A DNA stretch of 64,000 bases from G963668185 sp965237445 (GCA_965237445.1 OZ250142.1:806001-870000), one strand, 5' to 3'; shown: positions 33,785 to 42,531, numbered from the stretch's first letter. Numbers and translations: made by a program. Notes: a model not told the origin generated them from the sequence alone.

Positions 33785-34597
33785 ATGGCAGAACTCGAAG
33801 GCAAGGTGGCCATAGTTACTGGAGCAGGAAGGCTTCGCAGCATCGGGCGCTCGGCGGCGCTGGCGCTAGCGGAGCTCGGAGCTGACGTGGTGGTGACCGG
33901 AACGGGCCGTGATCCCTCACGATTTCCTCCCGAAGAGAAGGAGATCGGTTGGCGCGACGTCGAGAGCGTGGCCGATGAGGCCCGGGCCATGGGCCGGAAG
34001 GCGCTGGCGCTGGTTGGCGACGTTTCCAATGAGGAGGACGTGCTCCGGATGTACCGAGAGACCGTGGACACGCTAGGACGCGTCGACATTCTCATAAACA
34101 ACGCTGCGCTGGCCCGCGGCGCAGACAGGGTGCCGATCATCGAGCTCCCGACGGACCTGTTCCAGAGGGTAGTGGACGTGAAAATCACGGGCACTTACCT
34201 GTGCACCAGAGAGGCCGTCAAGCAGATAATCAAGCAGGGCGACGGCGGGAAGATCGTCAACATATCTTCGACGGCGGGGAAGCGAGGAAGCGCGAACACG
34301 CTGGCTTACAACGCGGCGAACTTCGCGATGGTGGGGATGACACAGTCGATGGCGCACGAGCTGGGCGTTCACGGCATCAACGTAAACTGCGTGTGCCCGG
34401 GCGCTGTGGACACGCACAGGATGGCGGACCTCAAGGATGACGACACGTGGGAGAGGATGGCCGCGGGGAACCCGATAGGCAGGAACGGCTCGCCGGAAGA
34501 AGTGGGCGGGCTGATCGCATACCTCTGCACCGAGGCGGCCTCGTGGATTCACGGCCAGTCGATCAACACGAACGGCGGCACGGTGATGGAGCACTGA
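33785..34597 (+). CDS. short-chain dehydrogenase/reductase with Lys-to-Asn in the active site
   Basis: 270 residues from ATG 33785, chosen because AGGAG precedes it by 8 nt and MAELEGKVAIVTGAG is the family start. Cofactor motif TGAGRLRSIG and NNA (DILINNAAL), Ser of the tetrad in NISSTAGK. The usual YxxxK is YNAAN (Tyr ~175, Asn ~179): the catalytic Lys is replaced by Asn (AAC). The rest of the fold (INVNCVCPGAVDT, GQSINTNGG) is intact. Without Lys a normal SDR would be poorly active, so the protein may be non-catalytic or a recent mutant. An IS1595 element is inserted 31 nt after its stop. Confidence 0.85.
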   Translation: MAELEGKVAIVTGAGRLRSIGRSAALALAELGADVVVTGTGRDPSRFPPEEKEIGWRDVESVADEARAMGRKALALVGDVSNEEDVLRMYRETVDTLGRVDILINNAALARGADRVPIIELPTDLFQRVVDVKITGTYLCTREAVKQIIKQGDGGKIVNISSTAGKRGSANTLAYNAANFAMVGMTQSMAHELGVHGINVNCVCPGAVDTHRMADLKDDDTWERMAAGNPIGRNGSPEEVGGLIAYLCTEAASWIHGQSINTNGGTVMEH

Positions 34598-34630
34598 CCA
34601 ACGGCGAGCGCCGAGGGGCCTTTGCATACG

Positions 34631-34652
34631 GAATTACCAAGATAACTTGACA
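34631..34652 (+). repeat. left terminal inverted repeat of the IS1595 element
   Basis: Pairs with 36964-36985 (complement), 18 of 22 positions identical; ATAACTTGA is fully conserved. Confidence 0.82.
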
Positions 34653-34704
34653 AACTGCCTGCCAGCGAGAATACTTTCTTCAAAGTCAAAGAGGGAATGG
34701 AGCG

Positions 34705-35628
34705 ATGGCAGGCAAGAGTTTCCGTGAGGGCATCGGCATCGTGGAGCTGCTGGAGATGTTCCCAGACGAGGACACCGCCCGTGACTGGTTCGAGTCGATC
34801 CGCTGGCCAGATGGCCGGGTCTGCGCCCGCTGTGGTAGCGAGCGCACGCGGGAAGTCCCCAACGCCAAGCCCATGCCCTACTGGTGCACCGGTTGCCGTT
34901 CCTACTTCAGCGTGAAGCTCGGCACGGTCATGCAGGCCTCGAAGATAAGTTGCCGCAAGTGGGCCATAGCCTTCTACCAGATTCTGACCAACCTTAAAGG
35001 CGTTTCCAGCATGAAACTGCATCGGGACCTCCGTGTATCTCAGACCTCGGCCTGGTTCCTGGGCCACCGCATCCGCGATGCCATGTCCGGCGACGATCCG
35101 GTCTTCTCAGGGCCGGTGGAAGCTGATGAGACTTACATCGGCGGTGAAGAGGGCAGCAAGCACGAGTCCACGAAGCTCAGGGCCGGGCGCGGTACAGTCG
35201 TCAAGACCGCCGTTGCTGGGGTGAATGACCGGGAGACCGGCCAGGTTGACGCGGAAACGGCGAAAGCCACGGACGGCCCGACGCTCCAGCAGTTGGTGCA
35301 CAAACGCACGGAGCCGACAACCCTGGTGTTCGCCGACGAGGCCTCCGCCTACAGCCGCCTGAACCGCCCCCACGAAGCCGTAGTCCACAGTGTGGGGGAG
35401 TATGCCCGCGACATGGCCCACATCAATGGATTGGAGTCCTTCTGGTCCACGCTCCAGCGGGGTTACGTCGGAATCTACTACTGGATGTCCGGCAAGCACC
35501 TTGTCCGGTACGTGACCGAGTTCGAGGGTCGCCACAACAACCGGCCTAACGACACCTTGACCCAGATAGCTGACCTGGTGCGGGGTTGCATCGGCAAGCG
35601 GCTCCGATACGTTGACTTGGCGTCGTGA
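34705..35628 (+). CDS. tnp: IS1595 family (ISXO2-like) transposase
   Basis: 307 residues, full length. N-terminal zinc ribbon (CARCGS ... YWCTGCRSYFSV), helix-turn-helix-like segment (KWAIAFYQILTNLKGVSSMKLHRDL), then the DDE/DDN catalytic domain: VEADETYIGG (first Asp), TLVFADEASAY (second Asp) and HINGLESFWSTLQRGYVGIYYWM (Asn). This is the transposase_36/IS1595 organisation. Its stop overlaps the next start (TGATG), so the passenger gene is translationally coupled to the transposase. Confidence 0.95.
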   Translation: MAGKSFREGIGIVELLEMFPDEDTARDWFESIRWPDGRVCARCGSERTREVPNAKPMPYWCTGCRSYFSVKLGTVMQASKISCRKWAIAFYQILTNLKGVSSMKLHRDLRVSQTSAWFLGHRIRDAMSGDDPVFSGPVEADETYIGGEEGSKHESTKLRAGRGTVVKTAVAGVNDRETGQVDAETAKATDGPTLQQLVHKRTEPTTLVFADEASAYSRLNRPHEAVVHSVGEYARDMAHINGLESFWSTLQRGYVGIYYWMSGKHLVRYVTEFEGRHNNRPNDTLTQIADLVRGCIGKRLRYVDLAS

Positions 35629-36383
35629 TGGGACTCCCGCACATAGCGAAAGTCCCGACGGCGAAACTTCGAGATCGCCTGGCCCTCGACATCGCGAATC
35701 TGAAGGAAGCAACCGCTCTAATTGTTGAAAATCATTATTTACACCGTGGTCGAACAATGGCTCAGATGCCGTACTGGATCACACTCGACGGCGTGCGGGG
35801 AGGTGTGCTGCTTTTCGCTCTTCCACGTCTGAGCGTTACATACCAGGGGTATGGCCCTATGAACCTCATCGAGCTTGCTCGGATGTGGATCGATCCCGAT
35901 GTGCAAGGCCAGCGAGTGAAAGACTCAACTGGCCAAGAACACACGCTAGCGATTGCGACTTGCGCGGTTGGAATGGCTCTACGTCAGATTCGGCAAGATT
36001 GGCACGGAAAGTACCCGCACCTTCCAAGTATAGAAGCGTGCGTGTCTTGGGCCGATGATGAACATCATGAGGGGACGATCTATCGAGCCGCTAATTTTGA
36101 AGAGGTGGGCAAAAGCGGCGGGTCTCTGCACGGAAATGCTCCCCGGCCGAACGGCGGACGAGACCAACTAAATCTAGATTATCACCACATCAAGACGGCA
36201 TTTATTCGCCGATATCGACGGTCTCTATCTGACGCTCAGAAAGCAACAGCGCGGGCAGTTTGGGATGACTTTCGACCGCGTCTGTCTAGGAGTCAACGTC
36301 TGAAGTTGGAAGCGGCCGGGAAACAACTATCTCTTTCAGGTCGAGAGATGGGTTCTCCCCGAGCCGCGTGCCATGTTCGGTGA
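35628..36383 (+). CDS. Mom-like DNA adenine-modifying acyltransferase (passenger gene)
   Basis: About 251 residues (a GTG at 35625 is an alternative start). Resemblance to phage Mu Mom, a GNAT-like enzyme that adds a carbamoylmethyl group to adenine and protects DNA from restriction, rests on VENHYLHRG near residue 35 (the HY of the active site), ELARMWIDPD in the GNAT core near 85-95, and SWADDEHHEGTIYRAANFEEVG near 142-163, the characteristic A-D-x-x-x-H-x-G-x-I-Y-x-A-A-N-F stretch. Mom is normally a phage protein; here it is a transposon passenger. Its end overlaps the oppositely oriented nuclease gene by 98 bp. The modification made cannot be read from sequence. Confidence 0.8.
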   Translation: MGLPHIAKVPTAKLRDRLALDIANLKEATALIVENHYLHRGRTMAQMPYWITLDGVRGGVLLFALPRLSVTYQGYGPMNLIELARMWIDPDVQGQRVKDSTGQEHTLAIATCAVGMALRQIRQDWHGKYPHLPSIEACVSWADDEHHEGTIYRAANFEEVGKSGGSLHGNAPRPNGGRDQLNLDYHHIKTAFIRRYRRSLSDAQKATARAVWDDFRPRLSRSQRLKLEAAGKQLSLSGREMGSPRAACHVR

Positions 36384-36843
36384 TATACCGCCAGGGTATC
36401 TTCGGATTGTTGAGCGTGATTCCGCGCTGACCGATATACAGCAAGCGCCTCAGCGTGTTCACGCAAGCTCCTAATGCTGACAGAGCGCCGTGCGCCCGAC
36501 CAACAATATCTAGGTCTCCCTGGAGCCGTGCTTCATGAGGCTGAATCCAGTCCTCAAGATCGCTAGGGTGCAGGAAGAAGATGTCATCGAAGGCAAAACC
36601 GTAGTCTGTCTGGCGTCCTCGCGCCGCGATCAGATATTGGGTCCGCATCCTAGCGAGATATGCACACCCAATATCGCGGGCGGTACTCAGGCTTTGTGTC
36701 GTCGTTGTCTTCAGTTCAAACTCATTTCCATGCGCATCCATGGCGTCAGGGCCTATACGGCGGCCCGACCGCTGCAATTCCAGCAGACGAGCGAGGGCTG
36801 CCTCGCGGTTATCATCCTGAACCCGACGTCCACGGCTAGCCAT
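36286..36843 (-). CDS. putative PD-(D/E)xK restriction nuclease (passenger gene)
   Basis: 185 residues, not matched to a named family by me. Residues 32-45 read P-D-(9 residues)-E-x-K (IGPDAMDAHGNEFELKTTT), the active-site pattern of type II restriction enzymes, followed by STARDIGCAY and RTQYLIAARG, as seen after that motif in small REases. C-terminal half is variable (HPSDLEDWI, YIGQRGITLNNPKIPW). Placed tail-to-tail with the Mom-like gene inside one IS1595 element, it is most simply the restriction partner. That pairing is inference. Confidence 0.65.
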   Translation of the reverse strand: MASRGRRVQDDNREAALARLLELQRSGRRIGPDAMDAHGNEFELKTTTTQSLSTARDIGCAYLARMRTQYLIAARGRQTDYGFAFDDIFFLHPSDLEDWIQPHEARLQGDLDIVGRAHGALSALGACVNTLRRLLYIGQRGITLNNPKIPWRYITEHGTRLGENPSLDLKEIVVSRPLPTSDVDS

Positions 36844-36963
36844 TCAAGAAGTCCAAGTTATTGCCGTGAAAGAGGGTTCGGTTGGCGAAGGTGGCCGTAG
36901 TCATGGCAAAGCAGATACCTACGGGATATGGTGTTCGTAAGCCTAACCGACCTGCACCGCCCC

Positions 36964-36985
36964 TCTCAAGTTATACTGGTAGTTC
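36964..36985 (-). repeat. right terminal inverted repeat of the IS1595 element
   Basis: Complement reads GAACTACCAGTATAACTTGA plus GA; matches the left end at 34631-34652. Confidence 0.82.
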
Positions 36986-37004
36986 ACATTGCATAACCGT
37001 CTGA

Positions 37005-37055
37005 TCCCCTCATCGCAACCTTCTCCCACTTATGGGAGAAGGGGTTAAAGGTGAG
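37005..37055. repeat. dispersed palindromic repeat
   Basis: CCCCTCATCGCAACCTTCTC then CCACTTATGGGAGAAGGGGT, a hairpin-forming member of the repeat type found near 11.5 kb and 12.0 kb. It sits between the IS element and the next SDR gene. Confidence 0.6.
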
Positions 37056-37087
37056 TTCTGCAAGGGTCCCGTTAGAGGAGTGAGGCG

Positions 37088-37864
37088 ATGGATCTGGGCA
37101 TTGCAGGCAGGGTGGCGCTGGTCACCGGTGGCAGCCGGGGCCTGGGAAGGGAGGCCGCGCTGTCGCTGGCCCGCGAGGGCGTAAACGTCGCGATCTGCGG
37201 GCGGACGAGGGCGACGCTGGACGCGACGCTCGAAGAGATCCGCGCACACGGGGTCACGTCGACCGGTGTTGTGGCCGACGCGTCGGACGTGGACGGCATG
37301 GACTCGTTGCACAGCCGGGTAGTCGACGAACTTGGTCCGATCGACATACTGGTGAACAACGCCGGCGGCTCGAGGTCGCGTGCTGACTTCCCGGAGGTCG
37401 ACCTGGATGACTACAGGGCCACGTTCGATCTCAACCTGTTCGGCGGTTTCCAGCTAGCAAAGCTCGCAGTTGGCCACATGCGCGAGCAGCAATGGGGGCG
37501 GATCATCAACGTCACGTCCATCTACGGGCGAGAGTACGGCGGCAACGTCTCCTACATGTCGGCCAAGGCGGCGTTGATTGCCGCGACCAAGCACATGGCC
37601 AGGTCGCTGATCAAGGACGGGGTGCTAGTGAACAGCATAGCGCCCGGCTCCATCTCTCATTCGCAGGGAAGCTGGGAGCGCTTTCAAAACGAAAACTCGC
37701 CTGAGGTGGTGAACGACTTCATCGAGCATAACCTGCCGATGGGAAAGTTCGGATGGCCCGAGCCGATGGGAGACCTCGTAGCATTCCTGGCGTCGGAGCG
37801 CGCGGGCTTCCTGACCGGCGCGTGCATCGTCATCGACGGAGGGCAAGGCTACTCGTTGATCTGA
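37088..37864 (+). CDS. short-chain dehydrogenase/reductase
   Basis: 258 residues with an intact active site: TGGSRGLG cofactor loop, NNAGG, Ser in NVTSIYG, and YMSAK (catalytic Tyr and Lys). Ends INxDGGQGYS-like (CIVIDGGQGYSLI). Preceded by a GAGGAG ribosome site. Resembles 3-oxoacyl-ACP reductase-type SDRs but the substrate cannot be set. It stands beside the IS element and upstream of a convergent D-2-hydroxyacid dehydrogenase. Confidence 0.92.
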   Translation: MDLGIAGRVALVTGGSRGLGREAALSLAREGVNVAICGRTRATLDATLEEIRAHGVTSTGVVADASDVDGMDSLHSRVVDELGPIDILVNNAGGSRSRADFPEVDLDDYRATFDLNLFGGFQLAKLAVGHMREQQWGRIINVTSIYGREYGGNVSYMSAKAALIAATKHMARSLIKDGVLVNSIAPGSISHSQGSWERFQNENSPEVVNDFIEHNLPMGKFGWPEPMGDLVAFLASERAGFLTGACIVIDGGQGYSLI

Positions 37865-37901
37865 CGCGGGGCGCTACTGAGAACGCCCTCAGCAGACGCG
37901 T

Positions 37902-38891
37902 TCAGAACCCGGCCCGAGACCGGCCGAGGACTTCCGGATTGGCCAGGTTACGAGGCGGCCTCCCCTGCAGCACGTCGACCACGGCATTGGCGACCCGTAC
38001 TTCCAGCTCGGTCTGAGCTTCCTGCGAGAGATAACCCACGTGGGGCGTGACGAACACGTTTGGCAGGCGCAGCAAGGGGTTCGAATCGGCCGACGGTTCG
38101 TCGACGAGCACATCGAGACCGGCGCCGGCGATACTCCCGGAAGCCAGGGCCTCGTAAAGGGCGGACTCGTCGATCAGCGGGCCCCTGGAGGCGTTGATCA
38201 GGAAGGCCGTGGGCTTCATGGAGGCCAGCTCCGGCGCGCCGATCATGTTTCGGGTGCGGAACGTCAGCGGGGCATGGACCGAAACGTAGTCGGACCTCTG
38301 CAGCAGGTCAGGCAGATCAACAAGGGTGGCCCCCAGACTTGACGCCTGTTCTGACGCGACAACAGGGTCTGAGGCGAGAACCTCCATCCCAAAGGGCGCC
38401 GCCCTGAACGCCACCGCGCGACCGATGCGGCCAAGACCGACGATTCCCAGAGTCATTCCGCTCAACCGCGTTATGCCGAGGTCCCTGTTGCGGAATGCCC
38501 AGCCGACGTCCCTGACCGACCTGTCGAACTGCACCAGCCTGCGGTTCCAGGCCAGCAGCATTGCCATAACGTGGTCGGCCACCTCGCCGACGCAGTAGTC
38601 GGGCACATACGCAACTGCGATCCCCAGATCCGTTGCAGTCGCCACTTCGATGTTGTCCACGCCAACGCCGCCGCGGCTAACGACCTTGCATATCGACGCG
38701 GCACGAAGTACTCGATCGGTTATCCGGGCGAGGCCGGTAATCAGGCCGTCCGCGTCTGACACCTGTTCAATGAGAGCATCCTCGCGCGGGTCCTCAGCGG
38801 TGACCAGACTTATTCCGGCATCGGCGAGGATGCTCTCCTGACGGCCAACAACGGTCCAAGAATAGTCGGTCCCCAGGACTTTCAGTGTCAT
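37902..38891 (-). CDS. D-2-hydroxyacid dehydrogenase (phosphoglycerate dehydrogenase-like)
   Basis: 329 residues. NAD-binding GIVGLGRIGRAVA, catalytic Arg in SRGGVGVDN, Glu in LVDEPS, His in TPHVGYLSQ. Two-domain formate/glycerate dehydrogenase fold, lacking the ACT domain of SerA. Such enzymes reduce 2-keto acids (glyoxylate, hydroxypyruvate) with NAD(P)H. Converges with the SDR before it; substrate not assignable. Confidence 0.92.
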   Translation of the reverse strand: MTLKVLGTDYSWTVVGRQESILADAGISLVTAEDPREDALIEQVSDADGLITGLARITDRVLRAASICKVVSRGGVGVDNIEVATATDLGIAVAYVPDYCVGEVADHVMAMLLAWNRRLVQFDRSVRDVGWAFRNRDLGITRLSGMTLGIVGLGRIGRAVAFRAAPFGMEVLASDPVVASEQASSLGATLVDLPDLLQRSDYVSVHAPLTFRTRNMIGAPELASMKPTAFLINASRGPLIDESALYEALASGSIAGAGLDVLVDEPSADSNPLLRLPNVFVTPHVGYLSQEAQTELEVRVANAVVDVLQGRPPRNLANPEVLGRSRAGF

Positions 38892-38973
38892 CTCTTTTCT
38901 CCCTCAGATAGCAATAAGTGGCGGAATGGACCATCCAGTCGATAACGCGCCCCGCCTCCAGAGCAACGGACAA

Positions 38974-40332
38974 TCAGCCGAGCCGCGTCAACAGCAGGGC
39001 CGCCAAGCCGAGGAGCATAAGGAAGCCGAGGACATCGGTCAATGTGGTGACCAGCACGGCGGAGCCCACGGCAGGATCCAAACGTAAGGCGCGCAGTACA
39101 ACCGGAACTGCAGCACCCATGGCTCCCGCGACAACCATGTTGCCAGCCAGAGCCACACCCACGATCACTCCGAGCATGTAACTCCCCTTCCATCCGAAGG
39201 CCGCCAAGCCCACGACTACACCCACCAGCAGCCCGTGAAGCAGGCCCAGCGCCAACTCATCGCGAACAAGGCGGACAGCAGTCCTGGGCGGGACATCACC
39301 CAGGGCCATGCTACGGACAACCAGGGTGAGGGTCTGAGTGCCCGCAATACCTCCCTGACCGGCAACCACGGGCAGAAAGGCCGCGATGGCTACCGTTTTG
39401 ACCAGAGTCGACTCGAACACGACTATGACGAGCGCGGCCAGGAAGGTGGTGGCAAGATTCAGCGAGAGCCAGGGCAGCCGTCTTCGGACGGAGCCAGTGA
39501 ACGAGCCAAACACACGCTCACCGCCGATTCCAGTCATGCCGTACATGTCCTCCGTGGCTTCCTCTTCAAGGACGTCAACCACGTCTTCGACCAGGATCAC
39601 GCCCAGCAACCGGTCGCGGCGGTCCACCACCGGCAGGAAGCGGAGGTCGTAGCGCTCCATCAGGCGCGCGCACTCCTCCTGGTCCGATGTTGGCAACACG
39701 GAAGTAACATCCGGGTCCATGATCTCGCTAACCATGCTCCCCGGCCGGGCAAGGGCAAGACGAGTGATGTTCAGCACGCCTTCAAGCCGGCCATCATCGT
39801 CTTCTGCGAAGATTGCGCCTATGGATTCGGCCTCTGGCAGGAGCAAACGGAGGCTGTCGAGTCCGTTCGATGCGGTTGTCCCGGAACTGATGGAAAGGAA
39901 TTCGCGCCGCATCAGGCCGCCCGCGGAGTCGTCATCGTACTCAAGCAAAGGTACGACATCCTCAGACTCTTCCATATGGTCGAGAAGCTCGTCGCTTCGT
40001 TCTGACGGCAACTGACGCAGAACGTCAGCGGCAACATCGGCACGGGCCTCATCCAGGACGTCCGAGAGCGCATGGGAGTCCATGTACTCGAACAAGTCTG
40101 CGGCTTCATCGGCCTCCAGATACTCCATGACCCTGGCCGCGTCGCCGGTCGAGAGCGAGCCCAAGAGGGTCTCGCGCGCTTCAGGTCCAAGGAGCAACAG
40201 CAGATCGCCCTGATCGGCGTGGTGGCATTCGCCGAAGAGGGCCGCGGCCTCATCGATTCTTCCTTGTTCGAGGAACCGGTGTATGCGCATCACCGTCCCG
40301 GAACTCATTATTTCGGACCTTGTGTACGTCAT
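38974..40332 (-). CDS. mgtE: magnesium transporter MgtE
   Basis: 452 residues. N-terminal superhelical domain (residues ~15-130, including LPSERSDELLDHM), two CBS domains (~135-265), and five transmembrane segments in the C-terminal ~180 residues (FLPVVAGQGGIAGTQTLTLVVRSMALG contains the pore motif; AGAMGAAVPVVLRALRLDPAVGSAVLVTTLTD follows). Length and order are normal. It is a Mg2+-gated channel of the inner membrane. The gene diverges from the VWA gene across a 174-nt spacer. Confidence 0.96.
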   Translation of the reverse strand: MTYTRSEIMSSGTVMRIHRFLEQGRIDEAAALFGECHHADQGDLLLLLGPEARETLLGSLSTGDAARVMEYLEADEAADLFEYMDSHALSDVLDEARADVAADVLRQLPSERSDELLDHMEESEDVVPLLEYDDDSAGGLMRREFLSISSGTTASNGLDSLRLLLPEAESIGAIFAEDDDGRLEGVLNITRLALARPGSMVSEIMDPDVTSVLPTSDQEECARLMERYDLRFLPVVDRRDRLLGVILVEDVVDVLEEEATEDMYGMTGIGGERVFGSFTGSVRRRLPWLSLNLATTFLAALVIVVFESTLVKTVAIAAFLPVVAGQGGIAGTQTLTLVVRSMALGDVPPRTAVRLVRDELALGLLHGLLVGVVVGLAAFGWKGSYMLGVIVGVALAGNMVVAGAMGAAVPVVLRALRLDPAVGSAVLVTTLTDVLGFLMLLGLAALLLTRLG

Positions 40333-40506
40333 TTGTCCCGATCACTGCGGAGCGGAGGGATGGCCATGAATCGTCCTGGGAAGAATCGTACTTACGAGGC
40401 CCTGGACGCGCAAACGGCCATTGGACCGAAGCACGGCGCTCACTTTCGTGGTGTAGTATGGCCCGACGGCTCCCTGTGACAATCGCAGGGCAGCGGGAGC
40501 ATTGAT

Positions 40507-42531
40507 TTGGTCCGATACAGGTACTCGAGATGGGACGGCACCCAGCAGGTCTCGCTGTTCGACAACGACGACCTGCTGGAGCATCTGTCCGAGGACATTC
40601 TGGCCGGCCACGACGTAGAACAGGCTTTGCGGGGCCTGCTGCAGCGGGGGATCGAAGGCGACGACCAGGACCAACGCATCGAGGGACTGCACGAGCTGAT
40701 GCAGCGTGTGCAGGAGCAACGACGCAACATGCTGGAGCGGTTCAACCTGGAGTCTCTGATCGACGATCTCAAGGAGCGCCTGCGCGACGTTGTGGAGACT
40801 GAGCGTAAGGGCATAGACCGGCGGCTGCGTGAGGCCCGCGAGCAGTTGAGCAACACGGACGAAGCCTCCGACCACCTGCGGACGGCAATGGACATCCTGG
40901 AGTCACGCGCCGCAAGTGGGAAGCAGACGCTGGACGAGCTGCCGGACAGCACGGCAGGCTCGATCCGGCAGCTTCGAGAGTACGAGTTCATGGACCCCGA
41001 AGCGCAGCGAAAGTTCAACGAACTGCTGGATATGCTCAACCGGCAGGCGATGGAGAGTTTCACCCAGGGCATGAGGCAGCAGATCGAAGAGATGACGCCG
41101 GAGCAACTGGATGAGCTGCGCAACATGACCCATGCGCTAAACCAGATGCTCCACGACAGGGCGAACGGCCTGGACCCGGACTTCGACGGGTTCATGGAAG
41201 AGTTCGGCCACATGTTTGATCCCGACCGGCCGGCCAGTCTCGACGAGTTGCTAGAACGGCTCGCGAGCCAGATGGCGGCGGCGCAGTCGCTCATGAACAG
41301 CATGAGCCCGGAGATGCGGGCCGAGCTTTCGCAAATGCTGGATGCCGCGCTCGACCCCGAGCTGAGGGGCGAGATGGACGAGTTGATGGCCCGTCTTCAA
41401 ATGATGTTCCCCTTCGATACCTCAGGCCAGGAGTACCCGTTCATGGGGGACGAGCCGGTCACGCTGCAACAGGCGATGGAGGAGATGGGGAAGCTGCAGG
41501 GTATCGACGATCTGGAGCAGCGCATCAAGGACGTTATCAGACGGGGCGATGTCCAAGACCTAGACCCTGCCGAAGTGGAAGAGTACCTGGGGGAGGATGC
41601 GCGCAGGCAACTGGAAAACCTGCAACGAGTGGTCCAGCAACTCGAGGAGGCAGGCTACCTAAGACGGAAGGGCGACAGGTTGGAACTCACCGCCCGGGCG
41701 ATCCGGAAACTGGCCCAGCAGGCGCTCAGGCAGGTGTTTTCAGAGCTTCGGAAGGACCGGATCGGCTCACATCCGGTCTATGTGCGAGGCGAGGGCGGCG
41801 AGTCCACCGGCGAGACGAAGAAGTTCGAGTTCGGCGATGGGACAGACATCGATCTGCACAAGACCGTCTTCAATGGGGTGCTTAGGCAGGGGCCGTCCGT
41901 CCCGGTCAAGCTGACGGCCGACGACCTGGAGATCCGCCAGTCGGAGCACCTCAGCCGCGCGGCCACGGTGCTGCTGCTGGACCAGAGCCGCTCCATGGGG
42001 ATGTACGGGAACTTCATTGCCGCCAAGCGTGTAGCGCTGGCGCTGTACTGGCTGATCAAGTCGCAGTACAAGGGGGACTACCTGGGAATGGTGGGGTTCT
42101 CCGATTACGCGATGGAGATAAGCACGGAGAACCTTGGGGACCTTACGTGGAACGCATGGGTGTCCGGCACGAACATGCACCACGCGCTGATGCTGTCCCG
42201 AAGGATGCTGGCGAAGGAAAAGGCAGTCACCAAGAACATACTAATGATCACTGACGGCGAGCCGACGGCACACCTCGAAGGGGGTCATGCTTACTTCAGC
42301 TATCCGCCAAGCTACTCGACCATCAACCTCACGCTGGACGAGGTTAAGCGCTGCACAAGGGACGGGATCACGATCAACACTTTTATGCTGGAAGCCAGCT
42401 ACTTGCTGATCGATTTCATCAACCATGTGACGCGGATCAACCGGGGGCGCGCTTTCTACAGCACTCCAGGACAGCTTGGAAAGTACGTAGTGGTGGACTA
42501 CCTCAAGAGCCGGAGGGGCCGCAGCGCCTGA
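40507..42531 (+). CDS. VWA domain protein of the CoxE/MoxR-partner type
   Basis: 674 residues. Long Gln/Glu-rich helical N-terminal half (~1-430), then a von Willebrand A domain with MIDAS DQSRSM (D-x-S-x-S), a Thr-equivalent loop and LMITDGEPTAHLEGG. The C-terminus keeps HVTRINRGRAFYSTPGQLGKYVVVDY. In Actinobacteria and Chloroflexi such proteins work beside a MoxR AAA ATPase or ChlI-like protein, but none is adjacent here. TTG start with GGGAG 9 nt upstream. It may assemble complexes; precise role unknown. Confidence 0.85.
   Translation: MVRYRYSRWDGTQQVSLFDNDDLLEHLSEDILAGHDVEQALRGLLQRGIEGDDQDQRIEGLHELMQRVQEQRRNMLERFNLESLIDDLKERLRDVVETERKGIDRRLREAREQLSNTDEASDHLRTAMDILESRAASGKQTLDELPDSTAGSIRQLREYEFMDPEAQRKFNELLDMLNRQAMESFTQGMRQQIEEMTPEQLDELRNMTHALNQMLHDRANGLDPDFDGFMEEFGHMFDPDRPASLDELLERLASQMAAAQSLMNSMSPEMRAELSQMLDAALDPELRGEMDELMARLQMMFPFDTSGQEYPFMGDEPVTLQQAMEEMGKLQGIDDLEQRIKDVIRRGDVQDLDPAEVEEYLGEDARRQLENLQRVVQQLEEAGYLRRKGDRLELTARAIRKLAQQALRQVFSELRKDRIGSHPVYVRGEGGESTGETKKFEFGDGTDIDLHKTVFNGVLRQGPSVPVKLTADDLEIRQSEHLSRAATVLLLDQSRSMGMYGNFIAAKRVALALYWLIKSQYKGDYLGMVGFSDYAMEISTENLGDLTWNAWVSGTNMHHALMLSRRMLAKEKAVTKNILMITDGEPTAHLEGGHAYFSYPPSYSTINLTLDEVKRCTRDGITINTFMLEASYLLIDFINHVTRINRGRAFYSTPGQLGKYVVVDYLKSRRGRSA

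Larger units (their letters stand above)
34629..36987. mobile_element. IS1595-family element with passenger modification and nuclease genes
   Basis: 2359 bp. Its ends form an imperfect inverted repeat: left GAATTACCAAGATAACTTGA (34631-34650) and right complement GAACTACCAGTATAACTTGA (36985-36966), 18 of 22 matches over the 22-nt span. Flanking 8-mers are TTTGCATA (34621-34628) and ATTGCATA (36988-36995), 7 of 8 identical, fitting the 8-bp target duplication known for IS1595. Inside are, in order, a transposase (+), a Mom-like gene (+) and a PD-(D/E)xK-like gene (-). The passenger genes are visibly more AT-rich than the neighbourhood. Confidence 0.85.

Noticed and set aside
40333..40506. Mg2+ riboswitch (M-box) before mgtE
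   Set aside because: Spacer is only 174 nt between divergent genes; no M-box conserved core could be seen.
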